DNA from: Anas platyrhynchos
Taxonomy: Eukaryota > Chordata > Aves > Anseriformes > Anatidae
Reading direction: 5' to 3'
Assembly: GCF_047663525.1 (NCBI RefSeq)
Contig: NC_092600.1
Span: 3,034,001-3,098,000 of the forward strand
Length of the DNA stretch: 64,000 bases
Shown: in pieces, positions 13,401-23,800 of the stretch
Position numbering within the stretch: position 1 is the stretch's first letter
How the letters are laid out: each line of letters starts with the position of its first letter
Translations under genes and position numbers: made by a program
The notes under the pieces: model-generated
Database searches by the model: none
Told to the model about the DNA's origin: nothing
What the model saw: only the letters and a program-made list of their open reading frames with translations

Positions 13401-14860
13401 AAGATGAACAAGCAGTGATACTTCATCTATTAGCTACATTAAAAACAGAGTATAAATAAAAGGACTCAAATGCTATCATCGGCCTTCTTCAAATGAATAA
13501 AATGTGCATAAGTGTGGTTTTTTGTTGTTGTTTTTCTAGAATTAAAGGAACATATGGACAGCAATCCTCCTTTCTACTGCAAGCTTCAGTATCTTTCACC
13601 AGAATTAGACTTTGTATGCGCAGATATAGGAAAGTGAGCTAACGTGCAGTAATCGCTGCTAGACTAAGTAAGAGGAGATAAGGGAGATTAGTCAACTTAG
13701 TTAAAATTTCACTGGCTAATATTTCAATAGTAGGCCAAGGGTCTAACATTCAGTGAAAAAGTTTAAACTTCCAACTGATAAAAGGCAAGTGCCATGATCC
13801 ATTAATCTCAAATGCTTTTTATTTACTGCAGTAGAATCCCCGGAACCTGTAAAATGTCTTTTTTAGCTATGTTATCTGTAACTCCTCTTCCTCTTTTTAG
13901 TATCCTAACATTCTCTTTCCTCCTTTTTTTTTTTTCTCCTGTTTTGCACAAGCTAATATTTCACCTTGGATCAACATAGATTGCAGATGCTTTTGGCCAG
14001 GGAACACTTTCCTAAGGTTCTTCATCAGAGGTCAGTGGGGTTCACACTGATTTCAGTGATATCAGTCACACAATAAAGCACCGCTGGACATGAGCAGGGA
14101 CTTCAATAGCTGGCATTACTTTTTGTAGATAGTTGCTCATATTTGAATTCTCGAATGATGCCAGATTAAACGTGGTGCAATTAAAAAAAATCAAATCTAT
14201 TATGTTCATGAAAGAAAATCCAATTTTTCAAGAGGTTAAAGGAATAATGTAAGATTGAGAGAAGAGCACACTCTGGAAATACTCAGAGAAATACTCAATA
14301 CTTATAAAATCATATCCTGAGTTGGAAGGGACACACAAGGATTGAGTCCAACTCCTGGCTCTGCACAGGACCTCCCCAAAATCAGACCATGTGTTTGAGA
14401 GCATTGTCCAAATGCTTCTTGAACTCTGGCAGGCTCAGTGCCATGAGCGCTGCCCTGAGGAGCCTGTCCCAGTGCCCGGCCACCTCTGGGTGCAGAACCT
14501 TTCCCTAACCCCCATCCTGACCCTCCCCTGTCCCAGCTCCGTGCTGTCCCCTCGGGTCCTGTCGCTGTCCCCAGAGAGCAGAGCTCAGCGCCTGCCCCTC
14601 TGCTCCCCTTGTGAGGGAGCTGCAGGCTGCCATGAGGCCTCCCCTCGGCCTGCTCTGCTCTGGGCTGAGTATTGATAGTGAAGTAGTAGTGATAAGTAGA
14701 ACTTTTTTTTTTTTTTTTTAATTTTGAGTGCTACTGAATGTACTTAACCAGTTGGTATAGCAGAGGTTAACAGATAGCATAATTAAAAACAATAAAACTT
14801 ACCTAAAAACTGTAATACGCTACTGAAACCACTGTAAATCCAATCAAATATGAAGGACAT
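7469..14860 (-). CDS. SAR1B: SAR1B, small COPII coat GTPase (complete, 6 coding exons)
   Basis: Coding exons on the minus strand, 5' to 3': 14860-14803, 10580-10461, 9688-9623, 9049-8946, 8466-8335, 7585-7469. The sum is 597 nt, 198 aa plus stop, the usual SAR1 length, and all junctions are GT-AG. Visible motifs: amphipathic N-terminal helix starting [12 protein letters not shown]-loop GLDNAGKT at 32-39, switch-I T56, DLGGH at 75-79 with catalytic H79, NKID at 134-137, and CSVLK near 178-182. SAR1 is recruited to the ER membrane by SEC12; in the GTP form it inserts its N-terminal helix and binds SEC23/SEC24 to begin COPII budding. SAR1B rather than SAR1A: residues D6 and S10, the stretch [12 protein letters not shown], and the ending WMAQYID. 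Residue 80 is Ala where I recall Val in human SAR1B. The gene is head to head with SEC24A. Confidence 0.97.
10581..14802 (-). other. SAR1B: SAR1B intron between coding exons 1 and 2
   Basis: A 4.2-kb intron, donor GTAAGT, acceptor TTTCAG. It holds a CR1 fragment at 14306-14669 and a T run at about 14702-14719. Nothing else is recognised; open frames here (for instance around 12273-12679) have no codon or family support. Confidence 0.85.
14306..14669 (-). mobile_element. CR1 LINE fragment (sense on minus strand)
   Basis: The plus strand reads AATCATATCCTGAGTTGGAAGGGAC, followed by GTCCAACTCCTGGC-like text and a GC-rich stretch ending near CTCTGCTCTGGGCTGA. This is the antisense of the 3' part of chicken repeat 1, so the element runs 5' to 3' on the minus strand, the same direction as SAR1B. 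It is 5'-truncated, as is usual for CR1, and is diverged. An apparent 94-codon frame on the plus strand inside it is only repeat sequence. Confidence 0.8.
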
Positions 14861-14876
14861 ATCTGGGTCTTATAGT
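14861..14876 (-). other. SAR1B: SAR1B 5' UTR part of the start-codon exon
   Basis: On the minus strand a T-rich tract ending in CAG precedes ACTATAAGACCCAGAT and then the ATG. This splice acceptor right before the start shows that the rest of the 5' UTR lies in an upstream noncoding exon. Confidence 0.8.
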
Positions 14877-15496
14877 CTGAAATAAAAAGAAGATTTAAAT
14901 TCCGTTAGAACAGCACGTTAAGTATTGTAAGATGTTTACTCGAGTTGAAGCTGGGGAAGTTTTATGACACAGAAGTCGCTGCTGTCTGCACATTGCCTGT
15001 CTGTGCGCCTTGTACCGGGCGGTGACCGCTCAGCACCAGGCCCGCTGTGTAAAGGCCACAACCCCGCCTGTACTGCCTCATAGAGGCTTCACCATCTGAA
15101 GTTTAACCATAAAACTCATTTCAGTAAGGACTCAGGAACACCGTGTTTCTCACTGAATTCTTTCAGATTAGGTTCAGGAGCGGAAGGGGGAGGTGAGGAC
15201 AGCCAGCCCCGGGCAGACACCCCTCGGCAGCAGGATGAAGCCCCCCTACTCCTCAAGCCCCCATTGCTTGTGGTGTGGTAAAAACAGCACTGTGCCAGAC
15301 CCTGGGGGCGAGCAAGTGGACAGGATGGGATCACACACAAAAAAACAGGCCTGCTGTTCCTGTCCCTGAAGGGATGGAGCCCTCCTGGGGTACGGAACCT
15401 CCAGCAGGCAGCCACAACGGCAGCAGCCGAGGGCATTTTCTCAAATCTTGAGCATTTGGAGCATAAAGGCAGCCCAGACGGGGAACGACCAGGATT

Positions 15497-15580
15497 TCAC
15501 AGAATCATTTAGGTTGGAAAAGACCTTTAAGGTCATCAGGTCCAGCCATCAACCTGACACTGCCAAGTCCACCCTTTCTG
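15497..15580 (-). mobile_element. CR1 LINE 3'-terminal fragment (sense on minus strand)
   Basis: The plus strand reads TTCACAGAATCATTTAGGTT and then GGAAAAGACCTTTAAGGTCA, continuing to CACTGCCAAGTCCACC. This is a close match to the antisense of the avian CR1 3' end. Similarity fades after about 15580. Confidence 0.85.
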
Positions 15581-18500
15581 AAGCAATGCCTTGAGGTGCA
15601 AGAACGACGCTGTCACTAGGTTAACTGTGCAGCCACGAACAATTACTTTCTTAACTTTCATCTTAATTTCCTCATTATCTAATGTAAGGTTAGTCACACT
15701 GAAAGCACCAGCTTGACATACGGAATTAGCACTCAGCGTAAAAAAATCTTTCGAAAGACTAAAGGGCAACTTCCTCAGAAGCATCCAGCCAGCTAATTCC
15801 TGCTAGATCAATAAATTCCTGCTAACGCTCGGGGAAGTCCGAGTCCAAGTTTTTGAGACGATGCCTGGGCTGCTAGGGGCAGCTTGCAGAGGCATCCTGT
15901 GCCAGTGCAGGCTCTCCCACAGCATTTGTTTCTACGTTGCAGCCACGTCCTGGGCCCTCCCGGGATAACTTTAGGACTGCTCCAGACCTGGAGCAGAGCC
16001 CAAAGCAGTCAAAACACAGGTTAGTACCAGACCAAAACCCACGTATCTGTTATAACAGTTACACTCAGGCAATGAAGTGAGGTTTTCTGCTGCATAGCAA
16101 CAGGTATGTCACAGCAATAATACGGAAAGAGGAGGAGAGATTATTATTATTTAATTATGTTTGCTTGCACTGGAGCAAAATCTGTTCAGCCCATATTTGC
16201 CTTCCCTGATTGACAACAGTGAAGTGGTAGGAACCCCTGGTTTCTTCAGGACTAACCCTGAAACCCTTGCCTGTGTCCTATGTTACTTTGAGCTGTCACA
16301 GTTGCAACTTTTAAGAATAAAAAAACAAATAAGCTTGTCGATGCATGAACACCCAGTTACACAATGTCATGACTGAAACTGTCACTTGCATGTCTAAAAA
16401 GCAAAGGTCAAGAATAAGCAAACATGGCAGGACGTACACGTCAGCAGATTTATTTATTGCTTGAACAAAACACCAATCGAGAAAAGCCTCTGTGGGGCTT
16501 AGAGAAATGATCTGCTCAAATAACCTGCAAATCAGTGCAAACAGCGTGATGTAAGAGAAGTGCTCGTGTTACCGCGGTGAGAATAACTTCAGAGTTTAGT
16601 TGGGTTATCCAGTTCCTCCTGCGAACCTCATGGACGGAAGAAAAAGTCTTTATGTGCTGCTGAAAACACTTAAAGGGACAAGATTCAAAATATTAAAATG
16701 AAAAGGGAGCAGAGAAGGGAGTTACTCTGTGAGCACTGCTGCAGTGGCAGCAATACGGCGTAAATTCCCCTACAGGCAGAAAAAGCGGCGTAGGGAAGGC
16801 TGTCCAAACACACCACAGCCAACCGTGGTATCAGCTGGCAGCGCGTGCAGGAAAACGCTACTTTGAAAATGGGAAAAAAATGGACGGCGAATGGTAAAGG
16901 CACACTAGCAATATTTGCACAGAGATATTAAATCTGCTCTTATCACACGGTAAAAATAACTGCCCGGTTCACGGCAGTGCCCGAGCAAAGGGCCACCAAG
17001 CCAGCCGGCAGCACACCGATGCCCAGAGCCCGCTGACAGCTCCAAGCCTCGGCGCTGTGAGGAGCCAGGCAGAGCAATGGGGCTGCTCAGCAGACAGAAA
17101 CAAGCTGTCCAACCCCTGCTAAAGCCACCACGAAAGCAGAACACCGAAAACTCTAGCAATCACTGCTCCCAAGGCACGATGGAGACAAAAACCACAAACT
17201 ATTTTAAGGGTATCTCAAGGGTTCCCTCACAAATAGCCATCTGCGAGCTGACACAGACTTTTAATGAGAAATTGTGACAGACACGTGGCAACCTGCTGAT
17301 ACCAGCTATTTTTACAGGCATTGCCAACTTACCTTCTTGTGTCTTCTCAGAAACAGGAAAGTAACTTCCCAGCATCAACAGCTGATGACTATCACTTCAA
17401 AATGTGTCTACCAACCCTGGCTAGCATTATTTCATAAGCAAAGCATGCCTTGTGGCTCCTGGGGAGCCCTGCCAGCCAGCCAGCAGACCGATGAAACTGG
17501 TTTGCATCCTAGCGGCCACCTGCTGACCACAGGGAGCAGAATTCCCACCCAGCAGTTTTGGTAGCACCTCGAGACACCTTTTTTTTTTATTATTATTATG
17601 AAAAGCAAGGATTCTTTTCTTACTCTGGATCTGAATTTTTCTGGCTAAAAGTTCATTATTCCATTCCAGAATCAGTCCAAATAGTTCTTACTTCCAAAGA
17701 CCATGAAGATTTAGATAAGCAAGGATATCAGGCTTGTAAAGACACCTTTGAATCCCTTGATGGAAGAATTAGGAAGTAGAAACCAATGACACCCAAGTAC
17801 AACACCTCCTGCAATAACTAGAAGTCACTGCACTGTGCCTGGGTGGGTGCTGTCACCAAAATCTAGAAAAGAAACCTCCATCCAGCATAACCGCAGCCAA
17901 CCACGCTCCCTGAGCTACAGCAAGTTTGAGAACAGGCTCTGCTAAAAACTTGCAAACAAGTGCTTGAAGTGCACTGTTAAGGGTGTATCTCACCTAAGAC
18001 CGTTTGCTGTCTTAGGCTGAAATAGGTGATACTTGCTGTCTGTTTACGATATGACACGAGAGTGCATTTTGATGCAGTGTTTTAAGAGCTGAGGAAAGGA
18101 AGAGAGTTTGGGAACGAGCTAGCGGTGTAGCTTTTCTATTTTAATCAGCTGGCAAGTCACCTTTGAGATTTCAGGGAGATGTTCACATAGCGCTGTTGAA
18201 AACAGAAAGATTATATATTGTATGACATATACTTAGTTCTATTGCATCATTTATTCTGAATTTAGCATTGATCTCAAGCACTTTTGAAACAGCAAAGCAA
18301 ACAGTTTATCTGTAAAGACAGCACTGCAGCAGGCACATGAGGTCCTGAGAGCAACTGATGAAGTGTTTCAGTCACAGCCTGGCTCACACAAGTTGTTCTC
18401 GGATCACAGTCTCAAAATAGGGCCTATTGCAGCAATTTCCATACTTATTTAAAACAAACAAACAAACAAAAACACAACCTATTGGAGCGTGAACACATAA

Positions 18501-19312
18501 TTATTCTTCATCTTAGAGGATATTATTTTTGAAGAAGCAATGCTCGGCACAAATCTCGACAGATCATCACGACCCGCCAAACAACTACATCAGGAAGCTG
18601 GGAGGCACATGACGGCCAGAGCACGACACAACAACCCGCTGTGCCAAATCACCACCACCGAAGTGAAACGTGAGCCAGGACTCGAAAGAAACTGCCAAGC
18701 AATCCTGAAAGATTAATGCGCTTGACAACAGGCACAGGGGCTGGCATCCCTACGAACCAGAGATCAGGAGGCTGTAGAGCTTCTCGCCAGAGAATGAGCA
18801 AAAAGAAGAAATTAAAATAAATGTGTGCAGTCAGGCAGGTGAGGGGTGATGAGTATCATTAGAGGGGTTTTGATACCCAGCCCTCAGAGGCAATGGGCCC
18901 TTTCGGAGGGTGTGTAAATTACCCCAAATCCTATTCCCAAGCGCGTTTTTTCATTTCCCTTCGGATAACGCTAAATTTATGAGGCAGATTCCGCCATAAA
19001 CGAGTCCCAAACGCCCTGGCCGGGCTCTGGCTGCCTGACAAAGCTCCGTCCACGTCGCCTTTCGCCTTCCCAGCTGCTGCCCGCCCGCAGCTCGGCAAAC
19101 CAGCCCCGATCCTCCCCGGGGGGGGCCTCGTCCTCCTCCTCCAGCACCACCGGGGGCCAAGCCCCGAGCCCTCGGGGGCTCCCCGACACCCCCAGCCCCG
19201 GGAGGAGCCCCGGGAGGCCGCAGCGCCGAGCAGGCCGCAGCCATCCCCGGCCCCGTTCCCATCCCAACGCCCCGGCCTCGGCGGCTCAGAGGCGAGGCCA
19301 AGCCGGGCCCGG

Positions 19313-19350
19313 GCACCGAGCACCGAGCACCGGGCACCGGGCACCGGGCA
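19313..19350. repeat. 7-bp GCACCGR tandem repeat next to SAR1B exon 1
   Basis: Five full units (GCACCGA twice, then GCACCGG three times) plus a partial unit running into a C tract. It lies about 25-60 bp inside the proposed first SAR1B intron. Confidence 0.95.
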
Positions 19351-19375
19351 CCCCCCCCCCCGCAGCCCCGCTCAC

Positions 19376-19450
19376 CGCCGAGCTCAGCTCCGGGCGCTCC
19401 GGCAGCACCGACACGGACCCCGCGGCTGCGCCCCGCTCCGCCCCCGCCTG
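19376..19450 (-). promoter_or_regulatory. SAR1B: SAR1B noncoding first exon and CpG-island promoter
   Basis: On the minus strand, GAGCTCGGCG is followed by a consensus donor GTGAGC (19375-19370), which fits the end of a 5' UTR exon spliced to the acceptor at 14877. Just upstream is a GC box (GGGGGCGGAGC on the minus strand, about 19431-19446) in strongly CpG-rich DNA. The transcription start is not visible, so the outer boundary is approximate. The donor and GC box are seen; the assignment is inference. Confidence 0.55.
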
Positions 19451-19495
19451 GTGCTTTCCGGGCCCGGCACGGCTCGGATCAGATCGGCTGGGCTG

Positions 19496-19537
19496 GGATC
19501 AGCACGGTTGGGATCGGATCAGCACGGTTGGGATCGG
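19496..19537. repeat. 20-bp GATC-rich tandem repeat in the divergent spacer
   Basis: Positions 19496-19515 and 19516-19535 are identical 20-bp units (GGATCAGCACGGTTGGGATC). Related GGATC/GGCTGG words extend on both sides (about 19474-19550). It lies just outside SAR1B exon 1. Confidence 0.9.
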
Positions 19538-19866
19538 CACGGCTCGGAGCTCCGCCCGGCCCGGCCCCGCAGCGAGCCCCGGGACCTCCCCGGCCCCCCC
19601 CCCCCCCTCCCCGCGACGCAGCAGCTGGTTTTTTGAGGCAGTGTCGCTGGTTTTTGAGGGTTTTTAGGGGAAAACCGTGCTTGAGGGGCACCCCAAAGCC
19701 CAGGGGGTGCCCGGAACACGCAGCAGCCAGCCGGGCTTGTGAAGGAACCGGTGGTGGAGATGTCACAGATGGGTTTCACCCACCACAGCAGCCCTGCCAC
19801 GGCCACCAGACCCCAGACCCCTGGCACCTGCTTGACATGGTGTTGGGGACGTTGTAGGGCCTCATT

Positions 19867-20050
19867 TCTGTAATTCTATGATTCTGTTTGGCTGTGGGCA
19901 CAGAGGAGGTGCTCGTCGTTCAGTCACCATCCCTGGAGGTCTTCAAAAGATGCTTAGATTTAGTGATTTAAGTGGAGGGCTTGCTAGCGTTAGGTCAGAG
20001 GTTGGACTGGGTGATTTTGGAGGTCTCCTCCAACCTAGGGGATTCTGTGG
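19867..20050 (+). mobile_element. CR1 LINE 3' fragments (sense on plus strand)
   Basis: 19930-20050 reads TCCCTGGAGGTCTTCAAAAG, then TTAGTGATTTAAGTGGAGGG, GTTGGACTGGGTGATTTTGG, and ends CTCCAACCTAGGGGATTCTG. This is the 3' UTR end of avian CR1 in plus orientation. A separate stub of the ATTCTATGATTCTGT terminal repeat at about 19873-19888 suggests two adjacent insertions or a rearranged one. It lies between the SAR1B and SEC24A promoters. Confidence 0.88.
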
Positions 20051-20300
20051 GTGCAGCACAGCACGGTGCCAGGCACAGCCCCGAGCTCTCGCCTCTGCCC
20101 TGGGGATGCTGCCGTGTGTGTTTTGTGGAGGGCTGGCATCCCAAAACAGCTCACCAAGGCAATGTGTTGGGAGTGACATAAACGGTGTCCTCTGTGTGGG
20201 CAGGCTCCGTGTTGGTCTGTCATTGTAGGGGCCCCATATGTGTATGGACCGTGAGGTTAGCTGGGTCACGCACCAAGAACGGTGGCATCTGACCACATTT

Positions 20301-20690
20301 GGGGCTAAATACGCCGTTTTGTTATACATGAGGCCAACAGCGCCATTTCACTGTATTTAGGACTAACAATGGTGTTTCACTGTATTTGGGGCCAACAGCC
20401 TCATCTCACTGTAATTAGGGCTAAAAGTCTCATTTCACTACATTTAGGGCTAACCATGGCACTTCACTACATTTGGGGCCAACAGCCTCATTTCCCTACA
20501 TTTGGGGCCAACAGCCTCATTTCACTATATTTGGGGCTAATCCTGGCATTTCCCTACATTTGGGGCTAACAGCCCCATTTCACTGCATCTAGGGCTAACA
20601 ACCTCTGTTTCCTACATTTAGGGCCAACCCTTGCATCTCACTCCATTTGGGGCTAACAGCCTCATTTCCCTACATTTAGGGCCAAAATTC
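20301..20690. repeat. 29-bp minisatellite upstream of SEC24A, 13 copies
   Basis: Thirteen consecutive units of exactly 29 bp (20301-20677) and a partial unit (to about 20690), differing by substitutions only. A typical unit starts GGGGCCAACAGCCTCATTTC and ends CTACATTT. Units 3, 6, 9 and 12 (starting 20359, 20446, 20533, 20620) carry ATGG/TGGCA-type text where most others carry AGCCTCA-type text, giving an 87-bp higher-order period. The array ends in a C-rich tract shortly before the SEC24A promoter motifs. An open frame across it (20369-20569) is a by-product of the repeat. Confidence 0.95.
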
Positions 20691-20739
20691 CCCCCCCCCC
20701 CCCATATCCCCGCGCCTCCCCCTGCCGCAGCGCGGCGCT

Positions 20740-20875
20740 GCCCGGAAGTGCCACGTGTACGCAGCGCGCATGCGCCGGGCTGGCCCCGGTAGTTCCGGTG
20801 CGGCGCGGCCCCGCCTCTGGCGCCGCGGAGCCGAGTGGAGCCGGGCCCGGGCGCCTCAGGGAGCCTCCGGGAGCC
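20740..20875 (+). promoter_or_regulatory. SEC24A: SEC24A CpG-island promoter and 5' UTR
   Basis: A tight group of known promoter words in GC-rich DNA: an ETS/GABP site CCGGAAGTG (20742-20750), an E-box CACGTG (20752-20757, context CCACGTGT), a palindromic NRF1 site GCGCATGCGC (20766-20775), and an inverted ETS core TTCCGG (20793-20798). No TATA box is evident. This composition fits a housekeeping TATA-less promoter. The exact start site is unknown. An upstream ATG (20770) lies within the NRF1 site. Confidence 0.75.
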
Positions 20876-23800
20876 ATGGCCCAGCCCGCAGGGCCCGCCG
20901 CTGCCTGCCGAGCTCAGGGCACTGGCCGGCAGCCCTACAGCAACGGTGAGCTATAAGGATAAGGGTGGGGGGCGTCCCGGGGCTCGTGGGGGGGGCGGTG
21001 TGGCGGATTTTGGGGGTTTTGTACCCAAAACCGTGAGGGCCGCGCCCCGTGAGGGCCCGCGGGGTGAGGCCCGGCGGGACCTTTAGAATCGGGAAGCGAG
21101 GCTGGAAGCCCTCCCTCAGCCCTCACCCTCCCCCCCCCGCCGCCGTGCCCCTTTCCCTCATTCTCCGTTCCCCAATTCCGTGCTTCTCCTTCTGGGGACT
21201 CGTGGCTGTGGTTTTAAGGAGATCCTTTAGTTTTTCTGCTGTAATTGTGAGTAATTAAACGGGTTGCCTCGCCGTCCCCTTCTTTCTCCGGCAGCGTGTT
21301 TATAACTTATCAAAAATCGCTCGCAGCGCGGTGTTACACGGCTGCACGCTCGCCTGTAGGGTCAGCAGTGTGAGAAGCGGATAAATGCAGGCTGAAAAAT
21401 AAACGCAGGCTGAGAAGAGTCCTCGTTCTCTCGAGCTTGTGGTCAGAGCAGGGAGCGGCCAAGAGGAACGTCAGCTCGTGGGGTGCTGGTCACGATGAGT
21501 TCCACGCTGGCATCGCGCTGTCTCAGCTGGTTTGGCTGTGGGTGGCTCGAGCACACGGTGGAAGTTCTGGGAGGCGGCCGGAGGAGGAGAGACGTCAGGC
21601 TGCCAGGTGTCTGAAAACCAGACCCGAAAGCTAGAGTTACGCAAAGGAAGGGTAATAAAATGAAGCAGCAGTTACGGGGTGCTTGGGAGAGGGCACGGGT
21701 TGTTGGCCTGTTGAATAAATGGGGTTATTGGGGGGTGGGCCACTCTCAGCGCTGTCAGGAAGGTGCTGCGAGCCTCGGCCCTTACAGGAAAAACAACGTT
21801 GCCTCAAAGCCATCTGGAGCGTACCGAGAGTGCCGTTATGGCATTTATAATGGCCCGTGAGGAACAGGAGCTGTCAGCAGAGCGATAAATCATACTCCAG
21901 CCACCAGCTCTCCTCCCGACGCCTTGCTCCCCTCGCTGCCCACAGGTGCCCAGCTCCCTGTGCGTGTGCCCGGCAGTGGCACCGCACGCTGCTGACCTGG
22001 AAATGGTTGGGCAGCGAGCTGCGGGTTGCCTGGTAACAACCTGCATCCCCTCGCTGGGTTTCAGTAGGAGCAGTGCTCGCTGTGAGAGCCGATTTGCTGT
22101 TCGGCTGGCAGATGTGGAGAGTAAACAAGGAGGAGAAAAGCACTCGGAGAGGACACGCTCCCCTCGTGTGCTGGCGTGGTGCTCCGAGGCCACGAGCTGC
22201 TTTGGGAGCAGCAGGTGGGCTCAGCTGCAGCGGGTGCTGGGGGCCTCCTGCCGCCCGGCTCGGCTGGAATCCAGCTCAGCCCTTTGGGGTTCGTGTCCTT
22301 GTACCCCCTGGGGACGTTGCGATGGGTGAAAGCAGTGCCGTGGGCACGGTGAGCAGGTGGCACTGAATTTCTGTGTGGCAGAGAGCATGGCTTGAATCGC
22401 AGCCTCCCATGGTCATGTTTTGATCCATCGTTTCCTCCTGCTGGATCCCCAGCTGCAGGGAGCGGCGCAGGAAAGGAGCAGCAGCGTGTGGGGAAGCTGG
22501 AGAGCCTGCGAGCTGTCCGCTGGGCCTCCTGAAAGGGGTCAGGTCAAGATGGGCACCTGACAGCAGCAAAAAGCAAGTTCTGAGAAGTCTTTGTGCAACT
22601 CTGAAGGCCCTTTGAGAAGGGTTAACGCCCCTCAGAGCTGTCGCTTTGGTTTTGTTGGCAGCTTTATGCAGGCTTGCCTTGAAAGCATGAATTGTGCAAA
22701 GGCTGTCGAGGCTTTTCATTGCCCTTCTGACTTTAAAAAATAAAAAACAAGTTGAAATTTGGAAGATTGCTTTAAAAATCTAACTCATCACGACACGAAC
22801 TGTCATAAAAATGACTCCTGGCTGGGCTACAAAGTCATGCCCCGAGGTGAATAACCAAGTTATAAAATTAATCTGTATTTGTTCTGTATCTTCTGTACCA
22901 TTTAGGGTAACGTTGTATCAATACGCATGTGATACAGCTCTTACATAAGACACCTTAGTCACTTGTAGAGCTGGCAAACTGAATTTACAAGTCACTTGGT
23001 AAATCAGTTGTGTAAAGCCCACCTGATGGATACGCTGCGGGGTGATTTTCAGAGGTGAGTCACAACCGTAGGAATTCGCATGTTTGCAAGCTTTTGGTTT
23101 CGACACCCTTAGTTTTGGAGGTTTATTAATTGCTAAGATTTGTGAGCAGCTTTGTAGGGATGGTGGGCTATAAGCGGGTTTCCTAACTGAAAGGCAAAGG
23201 GCATATTGTGATTAATGGGTACAGAATCTTATGCTATATACTTCTGAGGCACAAATAACAGAGGCAGGGCGAGGTCAGTGGCACTGTAGTGCTGCTACCT
23301 TGGCCGAGCAGTCGGTGTGGAGATGCACACAGTGCTCAGGGGGTGTCAGCTGTCTGTCAGCTGTCACCTGAGGCTTTCTAGGGAGTGCTGAGCTGAGTGG
23401 CAGTCCCAATATTTGCCCTAATGAGGTACTTCAGTGTTCCTTGGTTAGCTTTGTTTGTTGTGTACGTGCCCGAGTTCCAAGTTATTTGAACTCGGCAATG
23501 TGAACTTCTCCCCTTTTCAAGTTTAACCAGAACGTTTCAATAGCTCAGAAACCAGCTGCCTTTGTTTTATTGCTAAATGAAATTGTGGGATTTCATTCTG
23601 GTGGCAGCGCTTTGCAGCACTTGTATGCGAAATGTCTTTCTGCGTGCTCATCTCTGCGGCATGCTTTTGAAAATGCAAGTGTTGAATCTTGCAGGGGGTT
23701 CTGGTCTAGAGAATTAAATGCTCTTGTTTTTCTGGGTTCAATGTTTTATTTTCCAGAAACTTAACCAATTCTGGAAAGTAGGATAGGGTTGGGAGTAAAA

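Larger units (their letters stand above)
14877..19375 (-). other. SAR1B: SAR1B first intron (5' UTR intron)
   Basis: A 4.5-kb intron between the proposed noncoding exon 1 and the start-codon exon. It contains a CR1 tail (15497-15580), a 7-bp GC-rich tandem repeat (19313-19350) and a C run (about 19350-19361) next to the donor. No coding exon was recognised. The upstream limit depends on exon 1 being placed correctly. Confidence 0.6.

Noticed and set aside
14391-14675. 94-codon plus-strand frame
   Set aside because: It lies wholly inside the antisense of a CR1 fragment.
18931-19857. Several 95-137 codon frames on both strands around SAR1B exon 1
   Set aside because: All are low-complexity GC-rich translations in a CpG island and tandem repeats; stop codons are rare there by composition alone.
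20369-20569. 66-codon frame through the minisatellite, reading as a repeating 29-residue peptide
   Set aside because: The periodic peptide follows from the 87-bp higher-order repeat (29 codons) and needs no coding function; there is no splice or transcript support.
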